Shown piece by piece: positions 27,801 to 39,272 of a stretch of 64,000 bases of DNA. The position numbers and the translations under genes were made by a program. Source of the DNA: Cotesia glomerata (Eukaryota; Arthropoda; Insecta; Hymenoptera; Braconidae); assembly GCF_020080835.1 (NCBI RefSeq), contig NC_058162.1, positions 372,001 through 436,000 of the forward strand. Reading direction: 5' to 3'. Below the pieces are notes generated by a model, which saw only the letters and a program-made list of their open reading frames with translations, had not been told where the DNA came from and ran no database searches. Positions within the stretch are counted from its first letter, which is position 1, and each line of letters opens with the position of its first letter.

Positions 27801-30717
27801 CCTCGACAATTTATATTACAAACCAGTGCTATATACAACGAATAACAAATAACACATAACACATAGATGTATTCTCCATTAGTTCCTAAATAGATAAAAT
27901 TTACAAGCAATATTTAACAATTAAAAATAACACTGCAATATCTCACGGTTTAACGTCAATTATTAAAACCGAACTACAAATCTCCGGTGGATATTTAAAA
28001 AAAAGATAAACTCACGGGCAAAGCGCTTGAAGTTCGCTTTTAGTGGTGACAAATCCTAGATTGTTGTTATTTGTAATTTTTCCAAGTGGTCTAGCGCACT
28101 TCAGAAGATTTTCCTGGCCGCACTCGTGCCCTCGACAGCTCGCCAGCACTGTAACAATAATCGACAAAAAATAAATTAAAAATAGTCAAACGTTATTAAA
28201 TAAAAGATAATTGCTGGTTATTATTATTATTATTATTTTTATTATCAAATTGCTTTAATTAAAAAATAGTTATATAAATAATAATGATAAAAAGGGAAAC
28301 ATCTTGGCAAGGAATTACGGGCAGTTAAATGAACATTTCAGACGTCTGACCAATCTCGAGTTTATCTACTTCAGTGTGTTGCTCAGGTTTTTATTTTTGA
28401 TAGATCAAAAGGATTACCGTAACTAACGATGAGTTCAAATAAAAAGTAAAATGCACGTGAACATACTTGGTAAATAGATGATGAGATAATTGGATGTTTG
28501 AGAGATAAAAGCCAGTAAAACATATTTTATAGTTAATTAATTTATCCAATATACTTCATCGTATAAAGAATATTTTTAATTTTTTTTTTTTTTTATCAAA
28601 AGAAATTTTCATTCTGTTTAAAATAAATGTAAATATGATAGAATTATTTTTATTAATTTCAGGATTCATATTTGTGGAAAATTTATTATTATTTAAAAAA
28701 AAAATTTTTGAATTAAATATAAAGATATTATTTAGTCCAAAATGATCATAATTTCTAAAATAATGATTTTATCAAAAAATTATGAGACCAAAATTGTAGC
28801 TTAAAAAATTTCCTACAATTAATGTTTTTATACTATAAGGCTATCTTCAATATTAGTAAATTTAATTAGTAAAAAATAAAAAATCAATAGTTACTATAAA
28901 TTTAACAATAACTTTTGAAATATTTTTAATATTATTATTATGTAAGAAAAATTAAAAAGAATTCTTAAAGAAATATTGAAGGAAATTATAAAAGAAGTTG
29001 GATCTATAAGGGATAAATTAACCGGTTGATCAATCATGATTTACAAATTCAATGGAAATCCTGTCCGATTCAGAGGATTGTTAAATTCAATTACAGCTTG
29101 TCGAAATTACCAACGTACTGGACGGATATCGAACCACAAGTTTCTACCCTGAGCTTTCGACATAAATCTACTTTCAAGTTATCCACCATGTTCAAACTAA
29201 ACTTTATTCCAGTGAAATATTCCCCAAGACATCACTTCCTCTCAAATGCGATCCATTCCAGATCCATCGCGGAAAAATGTTTTAGAATATAACTTACAAA
29301 GTCAGTCATCATTTGTGTTAAGGCATTGCGAGCCCGTCAATAAATATATATATTGGTTAAATTATGGATTGTACAGTGAATTGGACATTCGATATTGCGT
29401 TATCGAATTACCTTAATTAAATTCCCTCGCTATTGTCAGTCACTTCGGTAAATATTTTGTTTTTATTCAATACTAATAAATATTTCTCATTATCCTCGAT
29501 TGCTGTAAAACGATGCGTCCCTCTATTTTAATTACTTACCGATGATTAACGAGGGCAATTTATATTTTTCTAATGGAAATTAAATACTTTTATTTTAATA
29601 TTGTAATTACTGGCATTTAATAACAATATGTTGATTAATTTATTTTTATTTTAAAACAAAATTTTAATTATTTTTCTGTCAATATTTTTTACAATGTAAT
29701 TTTCCGACCGGATTCCTTTTGCAGTCAGATTTAATTATATTAAAATTGAAATTCATACAAATATATATGAATAATTTTATACTTTGATAATAAATTTAAT
29801 AAAATTACCAAAAATAAAATTTACAATATAGTTTTATTTAATTAAAATAAAAATATTAGTCATCATGATAATAATTATCGTTTAAAATCAATATTTGAGG
29901 AGTGATAATAATTATTTATTGTATTTCCTAAAATATTAAAGATAAGTCTATAGAATGAAAAGATTTTTTGTAGGAAATTCCTTAAGCTACAATTTTGGTC
30001 TTATGTTTTTTCAATAAGATTAATACTTTAGAAGTTATGACCATTTTTAGAAGGACTAGATGATTATTCGGTATTAAATTATATTTTTTTTTTTTTAATA
30101 ATAATAATCATAAAGCGCTCATGATTTAATTTATCCGTAAATAATGAGAAGAATCTCGTCAAATTAAAGCTGAGTTTAATAAACAAATTCATGATATAAT
30201 TTAGCCAGTCAATCCGAGATTATAAATACCATTAATTCAACACCCGCAAAATCTGTTTAAATAATATGCATTAATTAGAGCGGAGTTTCGTAGATATCGA
30301 ATGAATATCAATATCCAATGAAATCACAGCAACGGCAAATGATTATCATTTTATCGTAAATATTAATTATTTCTCGTATTACATTATGCATATGCCCACG
30401 TGGTAGTAGTTACCCGTTAAAATAATACGCCGAATCTGAAGATAAGCCAAAATAATTTGAAATTAAATTATATGTCGACTATTGTCCCAGTAATTGATTA
30501 AATAAAATTGATTTTAATCTAATAAAATAAAGTTAGTTTTGTGACAATATTACCAGAATAATGAATCATTGTTGTATAAAGCCGCTTATAATAAATTACA
30601 GAGCTTAACTATATTAATTATTTCGTATTTAAATTATTCATATTTCTGTTATCGTGATATAACATCAATGGATTTATATTTTATAGAATATAATCCATAT
30701 GTATAATGATATGATAC

Positions 30718-30751
<34 letters not shown>

Positions 30752-33700
30752 CCCAAGTTTGTTTTACGGCTGATAATTATGCTTAATGAAATTACTCCGT
30801 GAGGAAAGAAAGGTTATACATATTTATTTTAAATGTAACGCATAATATAATATAATATAATACATTACTCGGTAAAATGAATTTACTAACATGGTGAGCA
30901 AACTCCATATGGTCGTCCGGGTTCTATAAATTTATGGTCATTTTCGAAAATGGACTACGTTGGTTATAGCACCCTCGGGATAGAAATTACGCTCGGTCGT
31001 TAGTTAATTCTCTTCTGCATTTGCGAATCCACGGAAAAAGGAGTTAAGATTTTAAATGTGGGATCCAGGCGGACCGTTCCCGGTTCCTTTGAGTAATGGA
31101 ACTGTTTAATTTTGATAATTATTCGCAACTGGTGATATTACTTCAGTACAGTCGATAATTATCGTATTTTCTCTTGAGAATTCCATCCAGATAATTATTA
31201 TTTATCTATTAACAAAAATATAGTCAACGCTCTCTGTATTTGACTCGCCCGTACAGGACCATTCTCTGTATTTGATTCATCCTTGTCCATAAGAGCTGTG
31301 TAAAATCGTCAAATACAGAGGAAGAATGTGGTCAAATACAGAGAGCGTCGACTGTATAAAAATTATCCTTAAAATTCGTATTGATCTTTAAAAGACTGAA
31401 CTTCTCTTTTAAAACAAGTTCCTACATGTACTTTTTGAACATATGTGTAAATTTTTCGCATATGTGTAATCTTGGAAATTTGTAAAAATAAGTCTATTAT
31501 GTTTATATTATTCATTTTAAAGAGAATTAAATTTTCTATTAAGAAATAATAATAATAATAATAATCTATATTATTAAGGTTTCATATCACTCTCACCAAT
31601 AGTCAATTTATGATAATAAATATTTAGGCTGCATTTGAAAATTCTCTATCTCTAGATACATAATTAAGAAATGACCTTCTATCTTGAGAACTATTGACAT
31701 TTTTAACGATATAAGCCCATCCCGATGTTACGCTCATCGAGACCTTTCATTTGAGTACCCACATCAATTTTTCATATATTTTATATATTTATATATATTA
31801 TATATATGTATATATGTAAAATATATCAAAAATGCATGTGGGTACTCAAACGAAAGCTCTTGATGGGTGTAACATCGAAATGAGCTTATATCTTTAAAAT
31901 CGTCAATATTTAAGAAAGTACAGTGCAATTTAACTTTATTTAATAAAGCAAAATTTGATTTATTTTTAGTTGACAAGTCACATAGTGACTAAAAAGTTTG
32001 CTAGTAATAATAATAATAAATTATTTTAAAAAAGCGACAATTTACATCGATAAAATAAAATAAATAACTAAAATAAACAAGGAAGTAAAGTGTTTGAGTT
32101 GAGCATTAGAGGTATCGCTAACAAACACTAGAGCATTGAGTATTGTGTGACCTGGCAAATCGTAGGTGAGAAGAGCTTAGAATTAGCAAACGTGAGAACT
32201 CGTGAGAATTCGTCACCAAGTATTAGCAATAACAATAACAACAATACAACACAACACAAGTGGTACACCAGTACATGTGTGCATAGTATTGAAACAGATG
32301 TATGTGAGAGTAAAGACTGAAGCTAAAGATTTAAAAGTAAAGAATCAAGAGTTAAGTGTGTATTTATTTATAACAGACTACACAACTTAACGGGAGCGTC
32401 GTACGATGCAAACCTGACCAATGAAAACTCGAGAAGTGGTCTGGCCTTGCGGCTGGTGGCCTGTTGTAAAAAGAACAGTCAACAGTCAACAGTCAACAGT
32501 GACGCATGTAGAATAATTCACAATACACAATTAATCGACGGCACTATGATATATAATATATAATATATATATAATGCACACTTAAACGATTCCTTCGATG
32601 TGTTTGTAGGTACTTGCGCGTGTATGTGTATTGCCGTACGTTCACCGACAAGCGATCGCCACCAGCGTTCAATTAATCCTACACTATTCTGTTCTTTAAT
32701 CTTTTTGTCGCCGTTCTGCTCTGCCCTTTTTTATTTAGATTTATACATTTATTAGATATAGAATTTTCTTCCTCTTGTTCCTTTTTCAATCCAATCTAGG
32801 TATTAGATTGCTCGCGGTTTCGATTTAAAAATAGATGAGCCGGAAAAATGAAGGATTAAATTGAATTTTCATTTAGTTTTGTTCCAAGGATATGTATTTG
32901 GTTTGTACTGCTATGCCGGAAATTTGGAATTATCATATGTTGGAGTGACAAGTACTGGCGTTAGTACTTAATTTGTCGATAGCAAGTTAATCGTGTCGTT
33001 GGTATATTGGTAAAGCCAAAGCACCGTGACCCAAAGTCACGCGACGGACATACTGGCACGCTGAGCCAAGAGATGCTGAATTAAGAAGGTGTATGTTTCT
33101 ATTATATGTTCTATCCAAGATATATATTATATATTATATGAGCAGGGTCAACGTCGCCAAACGTTGCGTTATACATAGCTATATATTTTTTATTTACTGT
33201 TAATAAATTTATTTTTAATTAATATTTTTTACATAGAAAAAATATTTGGTATTTTTTTATGAAAATGAAGTTAGCCGACATTTTAAAATTTTTATAAATT
33301 TTTTATTGAAAAAATTTCAATTAAACAATTAAAAAAAAAAATTTCACATGTAAAAAACTCGAAATACTATAAGTGCATTTTTTTATAAATATCTTTTTAG
33401 TTGTAATTTAATTAATAAAAAAAATCAAAAATTTTTAGACGTCTGCTAACTTCAGTGTCATATTTTTTTAATTAATAGGATAAAAAATTTGAGTCAAAAT
33501 ATTTTTTTTTATTTTATTTTTTATCATTTTTCATTAAAAAAACTATTATTTTACCTTATCTATTGAAAATTTTTTATCTTTTCAAGTTGTAAAGAAATAA
33601 AAAGTGTTTAATAAATGTTTATCAACTAAACAGTTAAAAAAATATTTATTAAGATTTAAAAAAAAATTTTATTTGATTAAATATAAAAAAATCCTTCTAT

Positions 33701-36270
33701 CAGTGTAAAATAATTTAAATACACCAAGAATTGTCGCTCTAACTTTAAAATTTCATAAATGAATGTTAATGTCTATTTCAATTTTAAATTAAGATTAAGA
33801 CACTTGTCTTATCTACGTCACTATTACGTCGCCAAGTATTTTCAAGCGTAATCGCAACTATTAGTGACTACATTTGTTACACAATGAACTTTCATAAAGA
33901 AAAAAATCATTCAGCATTTTTAAAAATTAAAAATCACAAGACATAATTAAAAAAACAAATTTGGGTGAAGAGAATAAGATTGAAATAAACTCTCTCTCTC
34001 TGGCGAACGGATAAAATGTGCCTGGTAAAAATACTAGAGTTGTGTAAAACAGAGTAAACTAGGCTCTTGGGTTCCATTATTTTTAATTTCACTTGATATC
34101 ACTCGAATTGTTCACGCGTACCCAATTAAATCTAACTGCTCGAGCTTCTATCCGACGTCGCCCGATTAATATTCATCTGTTCTTTTATCTTCGCGACTTT
34201 AATCTTAATATCACTTAAACTTGATCACTTTCTTAAAAAAAGTTTATTGCCTTTTACTCTGTTGGTATTGAACAAAAACTGCCAGCCAATTCTTGAATTT
34301 ATTCATTGGTTTTACTAAACAAATGTCTTTTCAATGCATTTTAATTTTGGAGCTTTTACGCCAAATATTCCTTTATATTTTTAAAAGTTTATTTTTCAAT
34401 ATTACTTAAAATATTTAAAATAAGTGTTTATTGTTTGAATTTTTTTGCGAAAAAAAAAAAAAAAAAAAAAAAAAACCCAGATGACCGTGAAACTAAACAA
34501 TTCAGCTATCAAGTTTCAAAACACTTTAACTGCAAAATTTTTAATCTTTTTTCTCTATTAGTTGTTTGTTAAAACAATCTGATGATGTTTTTAATTAATT
34601 TTTTTATTAATATATCTTCTATGACTAAGTTGATATTTTTATCAATTTAAATTGCAATTTTTTTTCTTATAAATTAATTTTTAAAAAATCTAAGTATTAA
34701 TTATTAATAAAAAAAAAAAAAAAAAAATTATTTTACTTTATTTTGAAGCTTTTAAATTTTTTTAATAAAAAATTTTTGAACCAAACAAAATTTACTCAAA
34801 TTAGAAACAATTTTTTTGATTTAATAATTTTTCTGCTCAATTTAAAATCATCAAATTTTTTAAAAATAATTTTACATTATTTTGAAGCTTTTAAATTTTT
34901 TTAATAAAAAATTTTTGAATCAAACAAAATTTACTCAAATTAGAAAGAGTTTTTTTTGATTTAAGAATTTTTCTGCTCAATTTAAAATCAAATTAAAAAA
35001 AAATAATTTTACATTATTTTGAAGCTTTTAAATTTTTTTATTAATGTATAATTGTACAGAATTAAAAAAAAAAAAAAAAAAAATTAAATAGTTATTATCT
35101 AATTGGACTGAATAGTAGTATGAATAGAATACAAGTGCATTGACACTGTCCCATCAAGTGATATAAAAAATGGTTTCAATGTCATGAAAAAGACAACAGC
35201 AACTGGATATAAATTTTGCCCATAGCTAGCATACCTCCAGCATTACCATATACCACCTTAGGAACAAGAATGGAACCGAACCGAGTTATCTAAAAGTGAC
35301 GAAAGAACGAAAAAACCTCTAGCCAGCTAATACTTATAAACGTCCTGGAGTTGATGTATGAAATAAATCCTTTACTTTAGTAAAGTAAAAGAGCCAAGAG
35401 CCGTCGATGCAAGCATGTCCCAGTGGGAAAGTTTCATGTGGGAACATAATATTCTTACACACATACTATACTGAGACATGTGATGCCAAGACCGAGAACG
35501 AGAATGTAGTCTTAGGCCTGTGATTAGCAGAAGGGGAACCCGTATCGGCGGCTCCGCTCGCGGGTCGGGAAGAAAGGGGAACAAATTTGCGAGAAACGCG
35601 CCAGCGATGCACGCCCATCTGTTTAGCCAATCACGAATTTATACGTCATCTCGTACGATGTAACGGAAGAGACGTGCCCACGTGGTGACTCAAGTGAGAC
35701 ACGCGTGCTATTTTCAGACACGCAACGAGACCCTCTAACGCATCTCGATCCGTGTCTTCGGATTATTCGAGAATATTTAACTCTTTTTTCTTCCCCAAAA
35801 TTTATTCAGTTTGCAAAATTTTGTTGCTTGCATTTAAAAATTAAAAAAAAATTCAACTTTTAATTCAGAGTATTTAAAATTTCCGAGTTTTAAGGAAAAT
35901 TAAGTCTGCCGTTGATGTAATTGAAAAATAAAACAAATTATGCGCATATTTATGACGTATGTAATATGCTCTGCAGTGAATGAGATGCAAAAATAGTTTC
36001 TCAAGGTTGTAAACAAATCATAAATTCACTTTTAGTAAACACTCCTCTGTCTATCGGAAGGACAGACTTAGTTATTAATTAAATTTATTTCTTTTTACAG
36101 CTCATAATTTTGCGCTCCATTTTTTGGCGCGGTTTTTAATTAACTTTCCTGATTTTTAATTATTATAACTGAGGGAAATTTTCATTGGTAATTTAAAAAT
36201 ACTTACGGGAGTAAAATGCTGCCAGGAGGATAGTGAACCATGAGAGAGGTGTCTCAACAATGTTCTTCAT
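22797..36270 (-). CDS. 27 kDa haemolymph glycoprotein-like (DUF1397) secreted protein, six coding exons
   Basis: Six exons chain in phase on the minus strand: 36270-36207, 28148-28016, 26268-26126, 25395-25257, 23251-23137 and 22922-22797 (stop TAA at 22799-22797). Lengths are 64, 133, 143, 139, 115 and 126 nt, giving about 239 residues. Every junction has AG acceptor and GT donor. The start ATG opens a signal peptide of about 20-23 residues (MKNIVETPLSWFTILLAAFY). The mature part has about 15 cysteines, with blocks such as AFLKHAPCM, YELCSKRYQ and CCAFREFLACSHHTVRRKCG. I recognise these as typical of the insect 27 kDa haemolymph glycoprotein / DUF1397 family of about 230 residues, whose molecular function is poorly known. 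One N-glycosylation sequon (NTT) lies in exon 4. The last exon ends in a hydrophobic tail after small residues, which could be a GPI-anchor signal. Family assignment is from remembered motifs; the exon structure is read directly. Confidence 0.85.
23137..23251 (-). CDS. DUF1397 gene, coding exon 5
   Basis: The acceptor TTGTTTCAG and donor AAG|GTAAGC bound 115 nt. It completes a Cys codon and then encodes AFREFLACSHHTVRRKCGEE and a segment ending SNSLIK. It ends in phase 0. The Cys-Cys pair at the exon 4/5 junction and the LACS..RRKCG spacing support the family call. Confidence 0.87.
23286..23880 (+). mobile_element. non-autonomous Helitron copy B (3'-truncated, internal duplication)
   Basis: It starts TCTATATTAATAAGAG after an A. 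It carries the family interior, including GTGGGTACTCAAAT arms around TA-rich sequence. The right arm of that inverted repeat occurs twice (about 23640-23700 and 23735-23810). It loses similarity just after AATAAAGCAAAATTTTATT and lacks the 3' hairpin and CTAG. It lies in the intron between exons 4 and 5 of the DUF1397 gene, in antisense orientation. Confidence 0.75.
25257..25395 (-). CDS. DUF1397 gene, coding exon 4
   Basis: The acceptor GTTTCAG and donor TG|GTGAGT bound 139 nt. The product carries AFLKHAPCMQKVQTDYELCS, the most recognisable block of the family, and the only NTT sequon. It ends two bases into a cysteine codon that exon 5 completes. Confidence 0.88.
26126..26268 (-). CDS. DUF1397 gene, coding exon 3
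   Basis: The acceptor GCTTTCAG and donor G|GTAAAT bound 143 nt encoding about 48 residues (DLQSSMKCINSYTKNCMPEN, then a segment ending KELCQDGSYQD). It contains three family-type cysteines. Phases match exons 2 and 4. Confidence 0.87.
26351..26594. repeat. tandem duplication, two 123-bp units
   Basis: Unit 1 is 26351-26473 and unit 2 starts at 26474. Both begin GTACTTTGTTTAATTAGTCA and run to AGCAAGCCATCATxAAA. They differ at only a few bases, so the duplication is recent. It lies in intron 2 of the DUF1397 gene. Confidence 0.85.
27150..27546 (+). mobile_element. non-autonomous Helitron copy C (5' end diverged)
   Basis: It has the family interior (GAGTACCCACATC ... GCATGTGGGTATTC around a TA-rich palindrome) and a complete 3' end: hairpin GCAGTCAC/GTGACTGC and CTAG at 27543-27546 followed by T. 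The 5' TC end is not recognisable, so the left limit is approximate. It lies in intron 2 of the DUF1397 gene. Confidence 0.75.
28016..28148 (-). CDS. DUF1397 gene, coding exon 2
   Basis: The acceptor TGTTACAG and donor CC|GTGAGT bound 133 nt encoding about 44 residues with four cysteines (SCRGHEC, LLKCARPLG, LQALCP). It enters one base into a codon and leaves two bases into the next. No other minus-strand frame is open across the exon with matching splice phases. Confidence 0.87.
28730..28860 (-). repeat. dispersed ~150-bp repeat, copy 4 (reverse)
   Basis: On the plus strand it reads AAAATGATCATAATTTCTAA, AATTATGAGACCAAAATTGT, AGCTTAAAAAATTTCCTACA, TTTATACTATAAGGCTATCT and TCAATATTA, the reverse complement of the family. 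It lies in intron 1 of the DUF1397 gene. Confidence 0.6.
29926..30065 (+). repeat. dispersed ~150-bp repeat, copy 5
   Basis: It reads CCTAAAATATTAAAGATAAG, TTTTTTGTAGGAAATTCCTT, AGCTACAATTTTGGTCTTAT and AGAAGTTATGACCATTTTTA, then GGACTAGATGATTATT. Copies 4 and 5 lie about 1.1 kb apart in opposite orientation in the same intron. Confidence 0.6.
31219..31357. mobile_element. small foldback element, 139 bp
   Basis: The arms TATAGTCAACGCTCTCTGTA (left) and TACAGAGAGCGTCGACTGTA (right) pair with few mismatches over about 26 nt. A second inner pair, TCTCTGTATTTGA and TCAAATACAGAG, lies inside them. TA at both outer edges suggests a mariner-type TA target. It lies in intron 1 of the DUF1397 gene. 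Confidence 0.5.
31565..32004 (+). mobile_element. non-autonomous Helitron copy D, inserted in an AAT microsatellite
   Basis: A|TCTATATTATTAAGG at the left and a short hairpin with CTAG|T at 32001-32004 on the right. The same (AAT)n microsatellite flanks both ends, marking the insertion site precisely. It has the family interior with the GTACCCACATC/GCATGTGGGTAC inverted arms. It lies in intron 1 of the DUF1397 gene. Confidence 0.8.
33685..33707. repeat. solo terminus of the CACTGATAGAAGGATTT family
   Basis: AAAAAAATCCTTCTATCAGTG ends at about 33707, identical to the right end of the foldback at 57448-57646. A partner end was not found within a few hundred bases to the left, so this may be a degraded or incomplete copy. 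Confidence 0.4.
34726..35045. repeat. tandem array, ~138-bp period, about 2.3 units
   Basis: TTTTGAAGCTTTTAAATTTT recurs at 34741, 34880 and 35017. Each is followed by the same AAATTTACTCAAATTAGAAA and TTTTTCTGCTCAATTTAAAA segments, the third unit being cut short. It lies in intron 1 of the DUF1397 gene. Similar AAATTTACTCAAAT phrases near 55365 may be distant relatives. Confidence 0.7.
36207..36270 (-). CDS. DUF1397 gene, coding exon 1 (start and signal peptide)
   Basis: ATG at 36270-36268 is preceded on the minus strand by AATTAAA. The exon encodes 21 residues with a hydrophobic core (WFTILLAAFY). It ends after one base of the next codon at the donor C|GTAAGT (36206-36201). It joins in phase to the acceptor at 28149, giving a signal peptide followed by LASCRGHECG. 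No earlier in-frame ATG with a signal sequence was seen. Confidence 0.85.
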
Positions 36271-36379
36271 TTTAATTAAGAAAGTAAAGAAAAATTATTT
36301 AAAATCTCGGCTTTGTTTTTAAAAAAAGAACCACTTTTTTAATCCACTTTTAATTTAAATAAACTTCCAGGTGAATTTA

Positions 36380-36680
36380 ATATTAATTAGAGCCAAGTAC
36401 TTGTTGAATAGAGGGAGAGTATGCCGGTGGCGGTAATATTGTATACAGAACGGCCGGCAATACGCGACTGAATCGTTCTATTCGGAGTAAGTAGAGAAGC
36501 ACGCGTTTTCGCGGTTATACTTTGAAGGTATCCTTTTAGCGTCTGCGCATGCGCAGTGAGCTCACGCCACCGTCTCCTGGTCACTTCGGGGAACTCGGTT
36601 ACAATTACAGCGTACTTTTCCCCTTCTCTCTCCCTCTTATGCCCCCCGCGAGTGCTCGCGTCATACGCGGATTTTTGTTT
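36380..36680 (-). promoter_or_regulatory. GC-rich candidate promoter upstream of the DUF1397 gene, with an NRF1-type palindrome
   Basis: This stretch is clearly richer in G+C than its surroundings. It has several CpG steps and a perfect TGCGCATGCGCA palindrome at 36544-36555, the classical NRF1 / erect wing site. It lies 110-400 bp upstream of the minus-strand start codon. No TATA box is evident at a suitable distance. A 5' UTR exon may lie here. The role is inferred from position and motif. Confidence 0.45.
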
Positions 36681-36689
36681 CTTGATCAG

Positions 36690-39238
36690 GTGAGGTTTGT
36701 TTAAATTTCAGGAATATGTTTGCTTGATTTATTTTTAATTTTTAATTAATCATATTTTAATAAGAAGATTTTAAGATGGACTTTTTTTTTTTTTTTTTTT
36801 ATACATTAATTGTAATTTAAATTTCAGCTTTTGTTTTCGATTAATGTCACTTGCACTCTCTCTCTCTCTCTTAAATTAATAAAAGGCAATGTATTGTGGT
36901 GATCTAGCCTTTCAGAATTGGTTTAGAAAATTATGTAATGTATTAACTGGTCGCCAGAGTCATTTTCTGTGGCTTGACGGGAAGATTTGACTGATTTTTT
37001 AGGAGAGTTATGGTAAAATTACAGTTACGAGGATTTAAAGGTCTAAACTAACTTTTACTTTAAAAAAGGCTTACAGATCCAAAAATTGAAAAATTGACGG
37101 AAAATTCTTGAAATAAAAACAATTGTCCTTAGTTTAGGTAAATTTAATTTGATTAAAAAATTTTTTCCTTAATTAAAAATAAAAAATTGTTTTTAATTTG
37201 AGTAAATTTTCCTGTTAAAAATTTTTCAATTTTAATTTGATCTTTATATAATTTATTGTAGTATGTAATTAAATAATTCGATTGTAATAACATCGGTTAC
37301 ATTAAATGCAATGAATTAGTGACAATTAATAACCGAAGGGCTTGACAAAAGCAGACTGTGAAAACAAACATCAAATTAATAATTTAATCCGTCGATGAAA
37401 ACAATTTTCGATACAATTATTATTTAATGCCGACGTAAATAAATACGTCAATAGCAGCTTTACTTGCCATTTGAACTAATCTACCCATATAGAATTGATT
37501 TGTTTGCAAACAGATGTTAACATTTGTCATTATTTCGCTGCTTTCTCGGTTTAATCTAAATATTTACTTGTTTGTTTTATTAAATTTCAAAATTTAGTCA
37601 ATTTTAGCTAAACAAATTGATATTTCCCTGAAAATTAATTTTTTTTAATTACCTTTTTATATATTTTTAATTATTTTATGCAGTAATTGTGGCTTCTGTA
37701 AGAAATTTTAAAAGCTTGAGACTCAAAAACTAAAAATTCTCTCGCTTTAGGAACCACAAGCTAATTTTCTTATAGTTGGAATCATCCGTTTCATCAAAAA
37801 AGGAAGAATTAAAACCCAGAGCTAAATTCAAGGACGCAAATACATATCCCGTGGAGATTAAACGAGCAGAGAGACAGCTTATGCTGACTGGAAGCGAAAA
37901 GTATTAATTCATACGAAAATCGCGCACCAGTTAAATTTATAAACCTCCACTCTAACTCGGACTGCGAATTATATAACATATAAAACATATAATAAAGACA
38001 AATATTCTCGTCTATTTACCCTCTCGTCTAAATAGTGTGGAGCGGAATACCGGAACCGAGAACAGAGTAAAAATTGTATAAATATTTGAGCCGACTCAAG
38101 TACTCTGACGGTATTTATAATCATTATCATTTATAAAGAGGTTTCATTACTATCAAGCGAAAAATTAAATATAAGCCAGGGCTGAATCGAGATAGTTTGA
38201 ATTTTATTCTTCGCTGGGCAATTAAAATTAACTTTGATGATTTTTTTTATTTTGAAAAAAATAAATTTCATCAAAAGTTTTATTCTTTGAAGTAAAGCGA
38301 GAATCTGTTGATTTTTTTGAGATAATAAATCCAGAATGGGTTAAAAGAGAATTTTTTGTCAAAAAATTTCTTTATATAACCATGAATAATTTTTTGATAA
38401 AAAATAGTTTTAAAAATATCCGCTAGGTGGCGAACGATCGCTGAATTTTCTTATTTGTAGATAGTTAATTTTAAAGAATTAAGGTTATTATTAATTTTTT
38501 TTTATAATTAATAATATTAATAAAGCATTTTGATGTAATAATTAATTAATTAAGAAATTGAAAAATTTAATACTTAAAAAACTTAATTAAGAAATTAAAA
38601 AAAAAATTTCTTAGAAAATTTAGGTGAATAAAATAAAGTAACATTAATAAAAAATAATACAATCAAGATAAAGAGGATAATAATACCCGGATAAGTTATG
38701 AGTGGGAGTCACATAAGATTACAAATTCGAAATCAATAGATGAGATGGATGAAGCGATTGTGAATAAAGGAGTAAAAATTTGAGCGGTTTTCGGTAGAAT
38801 TGACGATAGAGCATATTCTGTGAAATAGAATAAAGTATGAAATGGTATTCCGATTTCCATACACGTACCGATGTAGCGGCCCCTACACCCTACAGAGTGA
38901 GACCGGGGAGAAAAAGGAAAGAAAGGTAGAGAAGAGTTGAGTGAAGGGGGTGCGCTTTCGTGTATATCTGTGAAAAATTTTAGCGCTCTATATACCGGAG
39001 CCTATCCTACGAATGAGCTTTTTCCGAGTAGGACGAGTTAGTGTATACCGTCACGCAAATAAGGGAAAAATGAGAGCTGGAGGAACGCAAAGTGAAATAA
39101 AAAAATAAAAATAATAAAATTCAATGTGTGAAGGAATATACTACTGATTTTCTCTAAAGACTTCTTTATACAGAATACATTTTATTTTCCGGAGCCTTTT
39201 TTTATCGATCATTTATATTAAGTTTTTTTAAATATATT

Positions 39239-39272
<34 letters not shown>

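Noticed and set aside
32985..33080. A tRNA-like stretch (TGGTATATTGGTA resembling an A box)
   Set aside because: No B box or T-arm at the right distance, and the arms do not fold into a cloverleaf.
35372..35584. A 70-codon minus-strand frame in a GC-richer patch inside intron 1 of the DUF1397 gene
   Set aside because: No family match and no phase-compatible splice sites joining it to exons 1 and 2, which already join in phase to give a sensible protein.
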